In this document: piece by piece, positions 26,595-36,964 of the stretch
Position numbering within the stretch: position 1 is the stretch's first letter
Layout of the letters: each line of letters starts with the position of its first letter
From: Nitrospirillum pindoramense
GTDB taxonomy: Bacteria > Pseudomonadota > Alphaproteobacteria > Azospirillales > Azospirillaceae
Assembly: GCF_007827955.1 (NCBI RefSeq)
Contig: NZ_VITR01000001.1
Location: forward strand, 124,001 to 188,000
Length of the DNA: 64,000 bases
Reading direction: 5' to 3'
Position numbers and translations under genes: made by a program
Notes under the pieces: generated by a model
Database searches by the model: none
What the model was told of the DNA's origin: nothing
The model's input: the letters and a program-made list of their open reading frames with translations, nothing else

Positions 26595-26615
26595 AAACCT
26601 GTCAATACGGTTACA
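26595..26615. promoter_or_regulatory. operator-like dyad next to the CGNR regulator gene
   Basis: Read on the minus strand this is TGTAACC, nine bases, GGTTT, the same as the site at 26545-26565. It reaches the first base of the regulator's ATG, so bound protein would block its translation start or promoter. Confidence 0.55.
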
Positions 26616-27232
26616 TGCGACACGACGACCATCACTCTGTTCCTTCAGCGGGGGCCCCTCCCTTGGCGGAGGAACGCGACGGCTTCCGTTTCCGGGGTGG
26701 CTGCCCGGCCATCGATCTGCCGGCCACCTTGCAGGCGCGGCTGAAGCCCGCGCCGCGCGAACTGCTGGCGACGCCGGAGGATGTGCGGCGCTGGATGGTG
26801 GCGGCGGGCCTGACGGACACGGCACCGCCGGCGGATGAGGGGGATTTGGCGCTGGTGCTGCGCCTGCGCGAGGCCATTTACGATCTGGCCGTCCATCGGC
26901 ATGGCGGCAGCGGCCCGCCCGGTGGCAGCCTCGATTCGGCGTTGGATGTGGTGAACCAGGTGGCCGCCCTGCCGGCGGCGACACCCGCCCTCTCCCAGGC
27001 GGGCGGCGTGCGCCTCTCAGGCCCCATGACGGCCTTCATCGCCACGGTGGCGCGCGACGCGGTGCACCTGTTCGGCAGCGGGGCACCCATCCGGCAATGC
27101 CAATCGCCCGCTTGTACCCTGTTCTTCGTCGACACGTCCCGCGCCGGCGACCGCCGCTGGTGCTCCATGAAAGGCTGCGGCACCAAGGCCAAGGTGGCGG
27201 AGTTCCGGCGACGCAAGCGGGAGGGGGCTTAA
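26615..27232 (+). CDS. CGNR/ABATE-type zinc-finger regulator
   Basis: A 205-residue protein with the ABATE-like N-terminal domain (FRGGCPAIDLPATLQAR... LVLRLREAIYDLA) and a C-terminal zinc finger: CQSPACTLFFVDTSRAGDRRWCSMKGCGTKAKVAEFRRR. The finger's usual CGNR tetrapeptide is CGTK here, while all four expected cysteines remain. ATG 26615 is chosen because upstream codons run antisense through the lipocalin-like gene. Members are thought to be DNA-binding regulators. Divergent from the lipocalin-like gene with two shared dyads, so it probably controls both. Confidence 0.82.
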   Translation: MRHDDHHSVPSAGAPPLAEERDGFRFRGGCPAIDLPATLQARLKPAPRELLATPEDVRRWMVAAGLTDTAPPADEGDLALVLRLREAIYDLAVHRHGGSGPPGGSLDSALDVVNQVAALPAATPALSQAGGVRLSGPMTAFIATVARDAVHLFGSGAPIRQCQSPACTLFFVDTSRAGDRRWCSMKGCGTKAKVAEFRRRKREGA

Positions 27233-27282
27233 AGGGCCGTCGAGCAGCGGACTGAAAATCCCCTGCTCGACGGCGGTCTCGC

Positions 27283-29778
27283 TTACTCCACCACCCGCAC
27301 CTTCACATAGCTGCCAGGGGCATCCTCGATAGGCTTCAGCTTGCCGTCGCCCGGTGTGCGGGCCGGTACCTGCGGCCCGGCGTATTGCTTCAGCCAGTCG
27401 GCGTAGACGGGCCACCAGCTGCCTGGCACCTGGGTGGTGCCCGCCAGCCAGTCGTCAGGTGAGGCGGGCAGCGCGTCGTTCAGGAAATGGCTGTACTTGT
27501 TGGCCGCCGGCGGGTTGACCACGCCGGCGATATGGCCGGAGGCCGCCAGCACGAACTTCACCGGCCCGCCATAGAGCTGGGTGGCGGCGTAGGTGCTTTT
27601 CCACGGCGCGATGTGGTCCTCGCGCGTGGACAGCATGAAGGTGGGCGTCTTGATGGTGCGCAGGTCAATGGGCACGCCCTTCAGGGTGATGCCGCCCGGC
27701 CGGACCAGCAGGTTCTTCTGGTACATGTTGCGCAGATAGAAGCTGTGCATGGCCGGCGGCATGCGGGTGCTGTCGGAATTCCAATACAGCAGGTCGAAGG
27801 GGAAGGGGTCCTTGCCCAGCAGGTAGTTGTTGACCACGAAGGACCAGATCAGGTCGTTCGACCGCAGCATGTTGAAGGTGGTGGCCATGGACTGGCCGTC
27901 CAGGTAGCCCCGGCTTTTCATGCGGGACTCCAGCGCGCCCAGCTGTTCCTCATCAATGAACACCGACAGCTCGCCCACGTCGGTGAAGTCGGTCAGGGTC
28001 ACCAGGTACATGGCGCTCTTGATGCGCGTGTCCTTCTTGGCCGCCATATAGGCCAGGGTGCCCGCCAGCAGGGTGCCGCCGATGCAGTAACCGATGGCGT
28101 TCACGCCCTCCTCACCGGTGGCGTCCTTGATGGCGTCCAGGGCGGCCAGCGGCCCGTCGGCCATGTAGTCCTCGAAATCCTTGGCGGCCAGCTTCTCGTT
28201 GGGATTGACCCAGGAGATGACGAAGACGGTGTGCCCCTGCTCCGTCAGCCAGCGGATCAGGGAGTTGGCCGGCTTCAGGTCCAGGATATAGAACTTGTTG
28301 ATCCAGGGCGGGATGATCAGCAGCGGCGTCTTGTGCACCGTCTCAGTCAGCGGCGCGTACTGGATCAGCTGCATCAGGTCGTTCTGGAACACCACCTTGC
28401 CCGGGGTGACGGCGATATTGCGCCCCACCTCGAACGCGGAATAGTCGGTCATGGAGATGGCCAGCTGCCCCCGGCCGCGTTCCAGGTCGCCCAGCAGGTT
28501 TTCCAGGCCCTTCAGCAGGTTGTCGCCGCCCGTTTCCAGCGTGACGCGCAACACCTCGGGATTGGTCAGGGGGAAGTTGGTGGGCGATAGGGCGTCCACG
28601 AACTGGCGGGTGAAGAAGTCCAGCTTCTTGGCGGTCTTGCCCTCCAGCCCTTCCACCCCGCGCACGGCGGTCTGCACGTACTTGGCGGTCAGCAGGTAGG
28701 ACTGCTTGATGAAGTCGAAGACGGCGCTTTCATCCCAGGATTTGTCCCGAAAGCGCTTGTCCTCCTTGGCCGGGCTGATCACCGGCTCCGCCTCCTCCCC
28801 CAGCAGGCGCTGGGCGGTGCGCTGCCACAGCGCCATGTAGTCCTGCCACAGGCCCAGTTGCGCTTCGAACAGGCGGTTGGGATCGGCCATCAGCCGGGCG
28901 GTCATCTCCATGAAGGCGCCGCCCAGGTTGAACGGGTCCAGGCTGGACAGGTTGGCCGGCAGGCTGCTGAAGGAGGCGGCGCCAAAGGGGGCGGCGATGG
29001 ACATGGGGTCGGCCGCGGCGGTGCCGTCCGCCGGCGTCTGTGCCTGGCGGGCCACGAAATCGGCCACCAGGCGCTGCGCCTGTTCCGCGATCCGGTTCAT
29101 GGCCAGGGTCATTTCCACCGGATCGGGCAGGCGGACCTCTCCATCCTTGGGGCCATCCTTGGACCCCTCCTTGGCCGGCGCGTCCTTCGTCGCGGGCTTG
29201 GGGGCTGCCTCCGCCTTGGCGGCGGGGGTGAAGGGCGGCGGCTTGGGCGCTTCCGGTGCCGCGACGGTGGATACCGCCGCGCTGGGCATCACCATGGGGG
29301 GCATCACCACGGTGGGGGGCGGCGGGGCGGCCTTCCGGCGGGGTGCCTTGGCGGCCACGGCGGGGGCGGCCGCGGCCTTGGCCGGCTTCTTCACCGCCGT
29401 GGGCACGGCCTTGGCCTTCTCCGCCGTCGCCCCGGCCACCGGGACCGGCGCCAGCGGTTCCCGGGAGTCGTTCTTGTGGGCCTTCAGATGCGGCGCGCCC
29501 GGCACCGGCGGGGCGATGGGCGCGGCGCGGACCACCTTGCCCCTCGGGGCGGCTGTCTTTGGGGCCGCCTTCGGGGGCGCTGTCTTGGCGGCGGCGGCCG
29601 GCTTGGCCGGAGCCGCTTTGGCCGCAGCGGCCTTTGGCGCCGCGCTTCGGGGGGCCGCCTTGGCCGGTGAGGGCGGGGGGGAAGGGGGCGTTTCAGCGGC
29701 GGTCGTCTGAGGGGCAGTCTTGGAAACGCGGGGGGAAACACGCGGGGACCGGGTACGCTTGGGCGGGGTATCGGCCAT
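27283..29778 (-). CDS. phaC: class I poly(3-hydroxyalkanoate) synthase with long basic N-terminal tail
   Basis: Polymerises (R)-3-hydroxyacyl-CoA into PHA at the granule surface. The 831-residue protein has the lipase-like box GYCIGGTLLAG with catalytic Cys565, Asp721 in TREDHIAPW and His749 in SGHIAGVVNPP; the 28-residue Asp-His spacing is that of class I synthases. Typical enzymes have about 590 residues with Cys near 319, so about 245 residues are extra. Residues 1-215 are Ala/Lys/Pro-rich, resembling histone H1 or PhaF tails. The family domain begins near residue 230 (DPVEMTLAMNRIAEQAQRL). ATG 29778 is preferred to an implausible extension through the divergent lipoprotein gene. No phaA/phaB neighbours. 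Confidence 0.93.
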   Translation of the reverse strand: MADTPPKRTRSPRVSPRVSKTAPQTTAAETPPSPPPSPAKAAPRSAAPKAAAAKAAPAKPAAAAKTAPPKAAPKTAAPRGKVVRAAPIAPPVPGAPHLKAHKNDSREPLAPVPVAGATAEKAKAVPTAVKKPAKAAAAPAVAAKAPRRKAAPPPPTVVMPPMVMPSAAVSTVAAPEAPKPPPFTPAAKAEAAPKPATKDAPAKEGSKDGPKDGEVRLPDPVEMTLAMNRIAEQAQRLVADFVARQAQTPADGTAAADPMSIAAPFGAASFSSLPANLSSLDPFNLGGAFMEMTARLMADPNRLFEAQLGLWQDYMALWQRTAQRLLGEEAEPVISPAKEDKRFRDKSWDESAVFDFIKQSYLLTAKYVQTAVRGVEGLEGKTAKKLDFFTRQFVDALSPTNFPLTNPEVLRVTLETGGDNLLKGLENLLGDLERGRGQLAISMTDYSAFEVGRNIAVTPGKVVFQNDLMQLIQYAPLTETVHKTPLLIIPPWINKFYILDLKPANSLIRWLTEQGHTVFVISWVNPNEKLAAKDFEDYMADGPLAALDAIKDATGEEGVNAIGYCIGGTLLAGTLAYMAAKKDTRIKSAMYLVTLTDFTDVGELSVFIDEEQLGALESRMKSRGYLDGQSMATTFNMLRSNDLIWSFVVNNYLLGKDPFPFDLLYWNSDSTRMPPAMHSFYLRNMYQKNLLVRPGGITLKGVPIDLRTIKTPTFMLSTREDHIAPWKSTYAATQLYGGPVKFVLAASGHIAGVVNPPAANKYSHFLNDALPASPDDWLAGTTQVPGSWWPVYADWLKQYAGPQVPARTPGDGKLKPIEDAPGSYVKVRVVE

Positions 29779-29980
29779 GCTTTCTTGTTCCTTCGCCTCG
29801 ATTACCAGAGAACCTATTCCAGGACGGAAGCCGGCGCCGCGCAATCTGTTCCGCGGGGAACCGCCCGTTCGGCAGGCTGGGCGCCTGCATCCCGCCCGGC
29901 CGTTCCGTCGCCGTAAGAAGGCTGGGTTACGGCTGGTGACGGCGCTTGCGGCCCGTGGGGATTTCATACACGATCCGGCC

Positions 29981-30718
29981 ATGATTTTCACCGACGCTAA
30001 CGCACGGCCCGCGGGTGCAAGCACCCAGGATGGTCGCTCCAACCGCCCCACCGCCGACTCCAGCGCGCCGGTGGCAGCCTGTCGCCCCCGCGCCACGGTC
30101 GGGCGTGGCCTGCGGGCGTTGGTCCTGGCGGGGGTGGTGTTGAGCTTGGGGGGATGCGCCGGAAAGCTGGTGCCCCAGGCCCTGTTCCATGATGGGCCGG
30201 AGGATCCGGAGCCCTTGGCCAACGACGCCAGCTCCAAGGCGCTGCTGATGGGTGAGCGGCCGGTGCGGCGTGTCGGGCCGCCGCCCGACGTATGGCCCAA
30301 CCTGGCCTCCGTGCCCGAACGGCCCAAGGACGTGCCCGACCCGGCCACCCGGCAGAAGGACATGGACGCCCTGCTGGCCGACCGTACAGCCGCGGGTTCC
30401 ATCGCCACGGATTTGACCAAGTACCAGAGTTCCCCGGACCAGCAGTCGGTGCAGCGCGCCACCTCCTCGTCCAACGCCCTGTTCGGCGGTTCCTCCTCGG
30501 GCGGCTCCTCGTCGGGCGCGGCCGCACCCAGCCAGAGCAAGATGCCGGTGGTGCCCAGCGCGCCGCCAGCCGTCCCCGGGCGCGTGCCCGATTCTGTACC
30601 CGCCGTGCCGTTCGCCGCCCCACAGGTCACCGCGCCCCAGGGGGCGGCCGCTGGGGCCGCCGCTAGCCAGGCTGGTGCCCCCGCCGCCAACGGCACCAGC
30701 CAGACCCCCCAGAACTGA
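29981..30718 (+). CDS. predicted lipoprotein with Pro/Ser/Ala-rich tail
   Basis: A 245-residue protein of unknown function. A hydrophobic stretch ending in LVLAGVVLSLGGCAG provides a lipobox with Cys59 from ATG 29981. A GTG at 30071 would give a more usual 29-residue signal peptide, so the start is uncertain. After the lipobox the protein is low-complexity: RPVRRVGPPPDVWPNLASVPERPKDVPDP, a Ser/Gly run (GGSSSGGSSSG) and an Ala/Pro/Gln tail. PNLASVPxRP recurs in alphaproteobacterial lipoproteins near this locus. It is divergent from phaC and precedes the aminotransferase gene. Confidence 0.72.
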   Translation: MIFTDANARPAGASTQDGRSNRPTADSSAPVAACRPRATVGRGLRALVLAGVVLSLGGCAGKLVPQALFHDGPEDPEPLANDASSKALLMGERPVRRVGPPPDVWPNLASVPERPKDVPDPATRQKDMDALLADRTAAGSIATDLTKYQSSPDQQSVQRATSSSNALFGGSSSGGSSSGAAAPSQSKMPVVPSAPPAVPGRVPDSVPAVPFAAPQVTAPQGAAAGAAASQAGAPAANGTSQTPQN

Positions 30719-30734
30719 TCCGGCACACCGGATC
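30717..30734 (+). terminator. hairpin overlapping the lipoprotein stop codon
   Basis: GATCCGG and CCGGATC form a perfect 7-bp stem with a CACA loop, beginning inside the stop codon. No T-run follows. A further GC-rich stem around 30820-30840 is followed by ATAAAAA. Either could end the lipoprotein transcript. Confidence 0.4.
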
Positions 30735-30895
30735 GGGGCGGAAAATTAGGCCGGCGCGGGTGTTCTTGTAAGCAAATGTCTTGAAACGGGATGCCCGCCC
30801 TGTGGAAATTGCTGTCGCCCGGCCCCGGCCGGGGCGATAAAAACCCTTCGGCGATCCTCGCCGCCCCTCCACCCCGAATCGATACAGATCCTCCC

Positions 30896-32113
<1,218 letters not shown>

Positions 32114-32145
32114 GTCTGATGGTTGCGGTCGATAAGGGGGAAAGC

Positions 32146-33441
32146 ATGGGTACGGCACCGTTGCGCGTGGGCATCGCCGGTCTTGGCACCGTCGGCGCCG
32201 GGGTCCTGACGGTGCTGGCCACCCAGGCCGACCTGCTGGCCCGGCGTTGCGGCCGGCCGTTGGTGGTCACGGCCGTCAGCGCCCGCGACCGCGGCCGCGA
32301 CCGGGGCGTCGACCTCTCGTCCGTGCGTTGGTACGACAACGCCGTCGACCTGGCGGCGGACGACCAGGTTGACGTGGTGGTGGAACTGATCGGTGGGTCG
32401 GACGGCATCGCCGCCCGCACGGTCGAGGCGGCGCTGGCCCACGGCAAGCACGTCGTCACCGCCAACAAGGCGCTGCTGGCCCACCACGGTACGGCGCTGG
32501 CCACCCAGGCCGAGGCCCAGGGCCTGACCCTGGCGTTCGAGGCGGCGGTGGCCGGCGGCATCCCCGTCATCAAGGGCCTGCGCGAGGGCCTCGCCGCCAA
32601 CCAGGTGCGCGAGGTGCACGGCATCCTGAACGGCACCTGCAATTACATCCTGACGGAGATGCGGACCACGGGCCGCGACTTCGGCGACGTGCTGGCCGAG
32701 GCCCAGGCCAAGGGCTATGCCGAGGCCGACCCCAGCTTCGACATCGACGGCGTGGACGCGGCGCACAAGCTGGCCATCCTCACCTCCGTCGCCTTCGGCA
32801 CGCGGGTGGACTTCGCCAATGTGCATGTGGAGGGCATCCGCCACATCTCCGCCCTGGACATCGACTATGCCGGGCAGCTGGGCTACCGCATCAAGTTGCT
32901 GGGCATCGCCCGGCGCACCGACACGGGCATCGAGCAGCGCGTGAACCCCTGCATGGTGCCGGTCGGTTCCCTCATCGCCGCCACCGATGGCGTGTTCAAC
33001 GCCGTGGTCGCCGACAGCGATTTCGCCGACAAGGTGGCGCTGGTCGGGCGCGGTGCCGGTGCCGGGCCGACGGCCTCCGCCGTGGTCGCCGACCTGGTGG
33101 ATATCGCCATCGGCCGGCGCACCCCGACCTTCGCCGTACCCGCCAGCCAGCTGGCACCCCTTACTCCTGCCCCCTTGTCGGCGCGGCGCGGACGGTATTA
33201 TGTGCGCCTCATGGTGGTCGACCGTCCGGGTGTCATCGCCGATGTCGCCGCGGCCCTGCGCGACCAGAACGTCTCCATGGAGTCGTTCCTGCAGCGGGGG
33301 CGGGCGCCGGGTGAGGCTGTTCCGGTGGTGCTGACCACCCACGATACGGAAGAGGTGGCGATGTTGCGCGCCCTGGCAGTCATAGGCGGCCTGGACGCGG
33401 TTCAGGAAACCCCGCGCATGATCCGTATCGAGGATTATTGA
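32146..33441 (+). CDS. hom: homoserine dehydrogenase
   Basis: Reduces aspartate semialdehyde to homoserine, the branch towards threonine and methionine. The 431-residue protein has an N-terminal NAD(P) fold (LRVGIAGLGTVGAGVL), the catalytic region ANKALLAHHG, EAAVAGGIPVIKGLREGL, NGTCNYILTEM, EADPSFDIDGVDAAHKLAIL, and a C-terminal ACT domain (YYVRLMVVDRPGVIADVAAAL) for threonine feedback. ATG 32146 has a GGGGG site 5 nt upstream; ATG 32119 has none. It lies between the aminotransferase and glpX. Confidence 0.96.
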   Translation: MGTAPLRVGIAGLGTVGAGVLTVLATQADLLARRCGRPLVVTAVSARDRGRDRGVDLSSVRWYDNAVDLAADDQVDVVVELIGGSDGIAARTVEAALAHGKHVVTANKALLAHHGTALATQAEAQGLTLAFEAAVAGGIPVIKGLREGLAANQVREVHGILNGTCNYILTEMRTTGRDFGDVLAEAQAKGYAEADPSFDIDGVDAAHKLAILTSVAFGTRVDFANVHVEGIRHISALDIDYAGQLGYRIKLLGIARRTDTGIEQRVNPCMVPVGSLIAATDGVFNAVVADSDFADKVALVGRGAGAGPTASAVVADLVDIAIGRRTPTFAVPASQLAPLTPAPLSARRGRYYVRLMVVDRPGVIADVAAALRDQNVSMESFLQRGRAPGEAVPVVLTTHDTEEVAMLRALAVIGGLDAVQETPRMIRIEDY

Positions 33442-33454
33442 CACACCACCGTCA

Positions 33455-33483
33455 CGGACCCCGTCCTTATAATAAGGGGTCCG
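33455..33483 (+). other. hairpin between hom and glpX
   Basis: CGGACCCC (33455-33462) pairs with GGGGTCCG (33476-33483). An alternative inner stem CCTTAT/ATAAGG overlaps it. No T-run. It may partly terminate transcription or stabilise one of the transcripts. Confidence 0.45.
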
Positions 33484-33512
33484 ACGGCAAACAGACTCAG
33501 GGGAAGATGACT

Positions 33513-34538
33513 ATGAGCAAGGCTATCGAGGCGCCCGTCGATCCGAAGGGCGACATCAGCCTGGTGATGGACCGCAACCTGGCCCTGGAAGCGGTGCGCG
33601 TGACCGAGGCCGCGGCCTTGTCCGCCTCGCTGCTGATGGGCCGCGGCGACGAAAAGGCCGCCGACCAGGCCGCCGTGGATGCCATGCGCAAGGCCCTGAA
33701 CAGCCTGGCCATTGATGGCACCGTGGTGATCGGCGAGGGCGAGCGCGACGAGGCGCCGATGCTGTACATCGGTGAGAAGGTCGGCAGCGGCCATGGTCCC
33801 AAGATTGACATCGCGCTGGACCCGCTGGAGGGCACCACCATCACCGCCACCGGCGGCCCCAACGCCCTGGCGGTCATCGCCATGGCGGAGTCGGGCGGCT
33901 TCCTGAACGCCCCCGACGTCTACATGGACAAGATCGCCGTGGGCGCCGGCCTGCCCGAGGGCGTGGTCGACATCGACGAGAAGATCGAGACCAACCTGAA
34001 GAACCTGGCCCTGGCCAAGCATGCCACGGTGGAGGAGCTGGTGGTCTGCATCCTGGACCGCCCCCGTCACCGCGAGCTGATCGCCCGTGTGCGCGCCGCC
34101 GGCGCCCGCATCATGCTGATCGGCGACGGCGACGTGTCCGGCGTCATCTCCACCGCGCAGCCCGACAGCGGCATCGACCTGTATGTCGGTTCCGGCGGCG
34201 CGCCGGAAGGCGTGCTGGCCGCCGCCGCCCTGCGCTGCATTGGCGGCCAGATGCAGGGCCGCCTGCTGTTCCGCAACGACGATGAGCGCGCCCGCGCCAA
34301 GCGCTGGGGCGTCACCGACCTGGACCGCAAGTATGGCCTGACGGACCTCGCCAGCGGCAACGTCATGTTCGCCGCCACCGGCGTGACCACCGGCACCATG
34401 CTGCGCGGCGTCCGCCGCTTCCCCGGCGGGGCGTACACCCATTCGGTGATTATGCGGTCGAAGAGCGGCACGGTGCGCTATGTTGAGGCGCACCACAACC
34501 TCCGCACCAAGACCAAATTCGTTCCGGATGCAGAATAA
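33513..34538 (+). CDS. glpX: class II fructose-1,6-bisphosphatase
   Basis: Hydrolyses fructose-1,6-bisphosphate in gluconeogenesis (and often sedoheptulose bisphosphate). The 341-residue protein carries VVIGEGERDEAPMLYIGE, the metal site DIALDPLEGTTITATGG, CILDRPRH, RIMLIGDGDVSGVI, DLYVGSGGAPEGVLAAAAL and RSKSGTVRYVEAHHN. ATG 33513 is preferred to ATG 33507 because AGGGGAA ends 7 nt before it but only 1 nt before the other. It overlaps the start of recJ by 11 nt. Confidence 0.96.
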   Translation: MSKAIEAPVDPKGDISLVMDRNLALEAVRVTEAAALSASLLMGRGDEKAADQAAVDAMRKALNSLAIDGTVVIGEGERDEAPMLYIGEKVGSGHGPKIDIALDPLEGTTITATGGPNALAVIAMAESGGFLNAPDVYMDKIAVGAGLPEGVVDIDEKIETNLKNLALAKHATVEELVVCILDRPRHRELIARVRAAGARIMLIGDGDVSGVISTAQPDSGIDLYVGSGGAPEGVLAAAALRCIGGQMQGRLLFRNDDERARAKRWGVTDLDRKYGLTDLASGNVMFAATGVTTGTMLRGVRRFPGGAYTHSVIMRSKSGTVRYVEAHHNLRTKTKFVPDAE

Positions 34539-36378
34539 TATAACGTTTGTGGGCTCGCCGGCGGGGGACATCCCAGCCGGCGAGCCTCGCCCCCTTCTGG
34601 GGGTGGCGCGCTCCGCGACTGGTCGGCGCTGGTTGGCCCGCCCGCATGATGAGCGGCTGGCCCTGGCCCATGCCCAGCGCGGTGGCCTGCCGGAACTGGT
34701 GGGACGGGTCCTGGCCGCGCGGGGTGTCAGCCTGGAAGAGGCTGAGGATTTCCTGGGTCCCACCCTGAAGCGCTTCCTGCCCGATCCCCACGCCCTGCTG
34801 GACATGCAGGCGGCGGCGGAGCACCTGGCCGACGCGGTGCGCCGGGGGCGGCGCCTGGCCGTCTTCGGCGATTACGACGTGGATGGCGCCACCTCCTCCG
34901 CCCTGCTGGTGCGCTTTTTCCGGGCCGTGGGCGCCGACATCCAGGCCTACATCCCCGACCGCATCGCCGAAGGCTATGGCCCCAACGCCCCGGCGCTGTT
35001 GCGCCTGCGTGAGGCGGGGGTGGACCTGGTCATCACCGTCGATTGCGGCGTCACCTCGTTCGAACCGCTGGCGGCTGCCGCCCAGGCGGGGCTGGAGGTC
35101 ATCGTCGTCGACCACCACAAGGCGGAGCCGGCGCTGCCCAAGGCCCACGCGGTGGTGAACCCCAACCGGCTGGACGAGGCCATGACCGACCGCCTGGGCA
35201 CCCTGGCGGCGGTGGGCGTCAGCTTCCTGCTGGTGGTGGCGGTCAATCGCGTCCTGCGCCAGGCCGGCTGGTACGCCAACCGGGCGGAGCCGGACCTGAT
35301 GGGCTGGCTGGACCTGGTGGCCCTGGGCACGGTGTGCGATGTGGTGCCGCTGGTGGGCCTGAATCGGGCCTTGGTGGCCCAGGGCTTGAAGGTCATGGGC
35401 CGGCGCAACAATCCCGGCCTGTCGGCGCTGGCCGACGTGGCCGGCATCAATGAACGCATGGACGCCTACCATGCCGGCTACATCCTGGGGCCCCGCGTCA
35501 ACGCCGGGGGCCGGGTGGGCCGGGCCGACCTGGGCACCCGCCTGCTGTCCACCGAAGACCCGGTGGAGGCGCGCGACTTGGCGGCCCAACTGCATGCCCT
35601 GAATGCCGAGCGCCGGGCCATCGAGGCCCTGGTGCTGGAGGAGGCCATCGCCATGGTGGAGGCGCAGGCCGCCACCAATCCGCTTGCCGGTGCCGGGGCG
35701 CTGGTGATCGCGGGGGCGGGCTGGCATCCGGGCGTCATCGGCATCGTCGCCTCCCGCCTCAAGGAGCGCTATGGCGTGCCCGCTTGCGTGGTGGCGCTGG
35801 AGGGCGGCATCGGCAAGGCTTCCGGCCGTTCTGTGCGGGGCGTCGACCTGGGGGCCGCTGTCATCGCCGCGCGCCAGGCCGGCCTGCTGATGGCCGGCGG
35901 CGGCCATGCCATGGCGGCGGGCTTTACCGTTGCGGAGGCCAAGCTGGCCGATCTGCGCGCCTTCCTGGCTGACCGAATCGCGCAGCAGACGGCGGGGCAG
36001 GGGCCGCTGGTGCCCACGCTGCACCTGGACGGGGTGGTTTCGGTACGCGGGGCGTCGACCGACCTGCTGGGCCATATCACCCGCCTGGGGCCCTTCGGCA
36101 CGGGCAATTCCGAACCGCGCCTGGCGGTGGCCGACGCCCGCATCGTGCGGGCCGACGTGGTGGGTGGCAACCATGTGCGGTGTTTGCTGTCTTCCCCCGA
36201 CGGCGCCCGGCTGAAGGCCATCGCCTTCCGCGCCATGGATGAGGACCTGGGCCCCGCGTTGCTGAACCATGGCGGCCGGCCCCTGCATCTGGCCGGTACC
36301 CTGCGCGCCGACCGCTGGAACGGGGCGGAGGGGGTGCAATTGACCATTGATGACGCGGCTGTGCCGGGCGGCGCCTGA
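34528..36378 (+). CDS. recJ: single-strand-specific DNA exonuclease RecJ
   Basis: A 5'-3' single-strand exonuclease for recombination and mismatch repair, 616 residues. It shows the DHH phosphoesterase motifs: VFGDYDVDGATSSALL, VITVDCGVTS, VIVVDHHKAEP and DLVALGTVCDVVPL, then the DHHA1 region (GRSVRGVDLGAAVIAAR, AGGGHAMAAGFTV) and a C-terminal OB-like domain. ATG 34528 lies inside the end of glpX. The glpX-recJ pair is conserved in alphaproteobacteria. A strong terminator follows 135 nt downstream. Confidence 0.96.
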   Translation: MQNNITFVGSPAGDIPAGEPRPLLGVARSATGRRWLARPHDERLALAHAQRGGLPELVGRVLAARGVSLEEAEDFLGPTLKRFLPDPHALLDMQAAAEHLADAVRRGRRLAVFGDYDVDGATSSALLVRFFRAVGADIQAYIPDRIAEGYGPNAPALLRLREAGVDLVITVDCGVTSFEPLAAAAQAGLEVIVVDHHKAEPALPKAHAVVNPNRLDEAMTDRLGTLAAVGVSFLLVVAVNRVLRQAGWYANRAEPDLMGWLDLVALGTVCDVVPLVGLNRALVAQGLKVMGRRNNPGLSALADVAGINERMDAYHAGYILGPRVNAGGRVGRADLGTRLLSTEDPVEARDLAAQLHALNAERRAIEALVLEEAIAMVEAQAATNPLAGAGALVIAGAGWHPGVIGIVASRLKERYGVPACVVALEGGIGKASGRSVRGVDLGAAVIAARQAGLLMAGGGHAMAAGFTVAEAKLADLRAFLADRIAQQTAGQGPLVPTLHLDGVVSVRGASTDLLGHITRLGPFGTGNSEPRLAVADARIVRADVVGGNHVRCLLSSPDGARLKAIAFRAMDEDLGPALLNHGGRPLHLAGTLRADRWNGAEGVQLTIDDAAVPGGA

Positions 36379-36512
36379 TACGGCGGGGCGTCGGTTCTAC
36401 CCGAAAGTAATAAATCGTCCGTTATGGGTCTTGTGGCGCGCGGTAACGGCAGAACCCCGCCAATCCTTATCGGTGCTGATGTATGTCGGCGCCCGGACCA
36501 TTGACCCTTCAA

Positions 36513-36557
36513 GCGCAAATATCTGCCGCCGTCGCTTTAACGGCGGCTTTTTTGCGC
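36513..36557 (+). terminator. strong rho-independent terminator after recJ
   Basis: GCCGCCGT (36525-36532) pairs with ACGGCGGC (36540-36547), followed by six T (36548-36553). Outer arms GCGCAAA/TTTGCGC extend the structure and could serve both strands. Confidence 0.85.
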
Positions 36558-36964
36558 GTCCTGGCCGGTTCCACCCGGATCGTCTTTCACCAAGCGGCGT
36601 GGCAGGGGCTGGCGGCTGGTCTACATTGGGGTATCTGGCGCAATATTAATGAATTTATTAGAGCCATCCGGCAATAGCCGTGTCGGCTTATATTGGTCTG
36701 TGTTTGACCGTAACGCGCCCGTCATCCAATTATCATTTTCAAATTGCGGATCAGGCCAGATTGACAGCGGCCCTGCATTGGACGATCCTTGCACCCAGAG
36801 GGCAGGCGCACTTAACCGTTACTCTCCGCGAGCCTTAATCCGTTCGGGGCGGGTCAAGTGGGTGGCGCCATAAAGTCAAAGGGCTGGTCATTACAACGCA
36901 AGAAGGTTCCAAGGCTCCGCCTGGGCAGCCGCGAAGGGTGCTTGGGGGGGATGAGGGGGTATTG
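36558..36964. other. AT-richer intergenic stretch before the 505-aa orphan
   Basis: About 400 nt with no credible gene. It is noticeably AT-richer than its surroundings and probably holds the promoter of the downstream gene. Short open frames lack coding bias. Nothing else is recognised. Confidence 0.4.

Noticed and set aside
26186-26614. N-terminal extension of the CGNR regulator to 26186
   Set aside because: It would be antisense to the lipocalin-like gene and across the shared promoter; ATG 26615 starts the domain.
33438-33473. TTGACA and TATAAT upstream of glpX as a sigma-70 promoter
   Set aside because: They are separated by 24 nt, well over the usual 16-18, and TATAAT lies in a hairpin.
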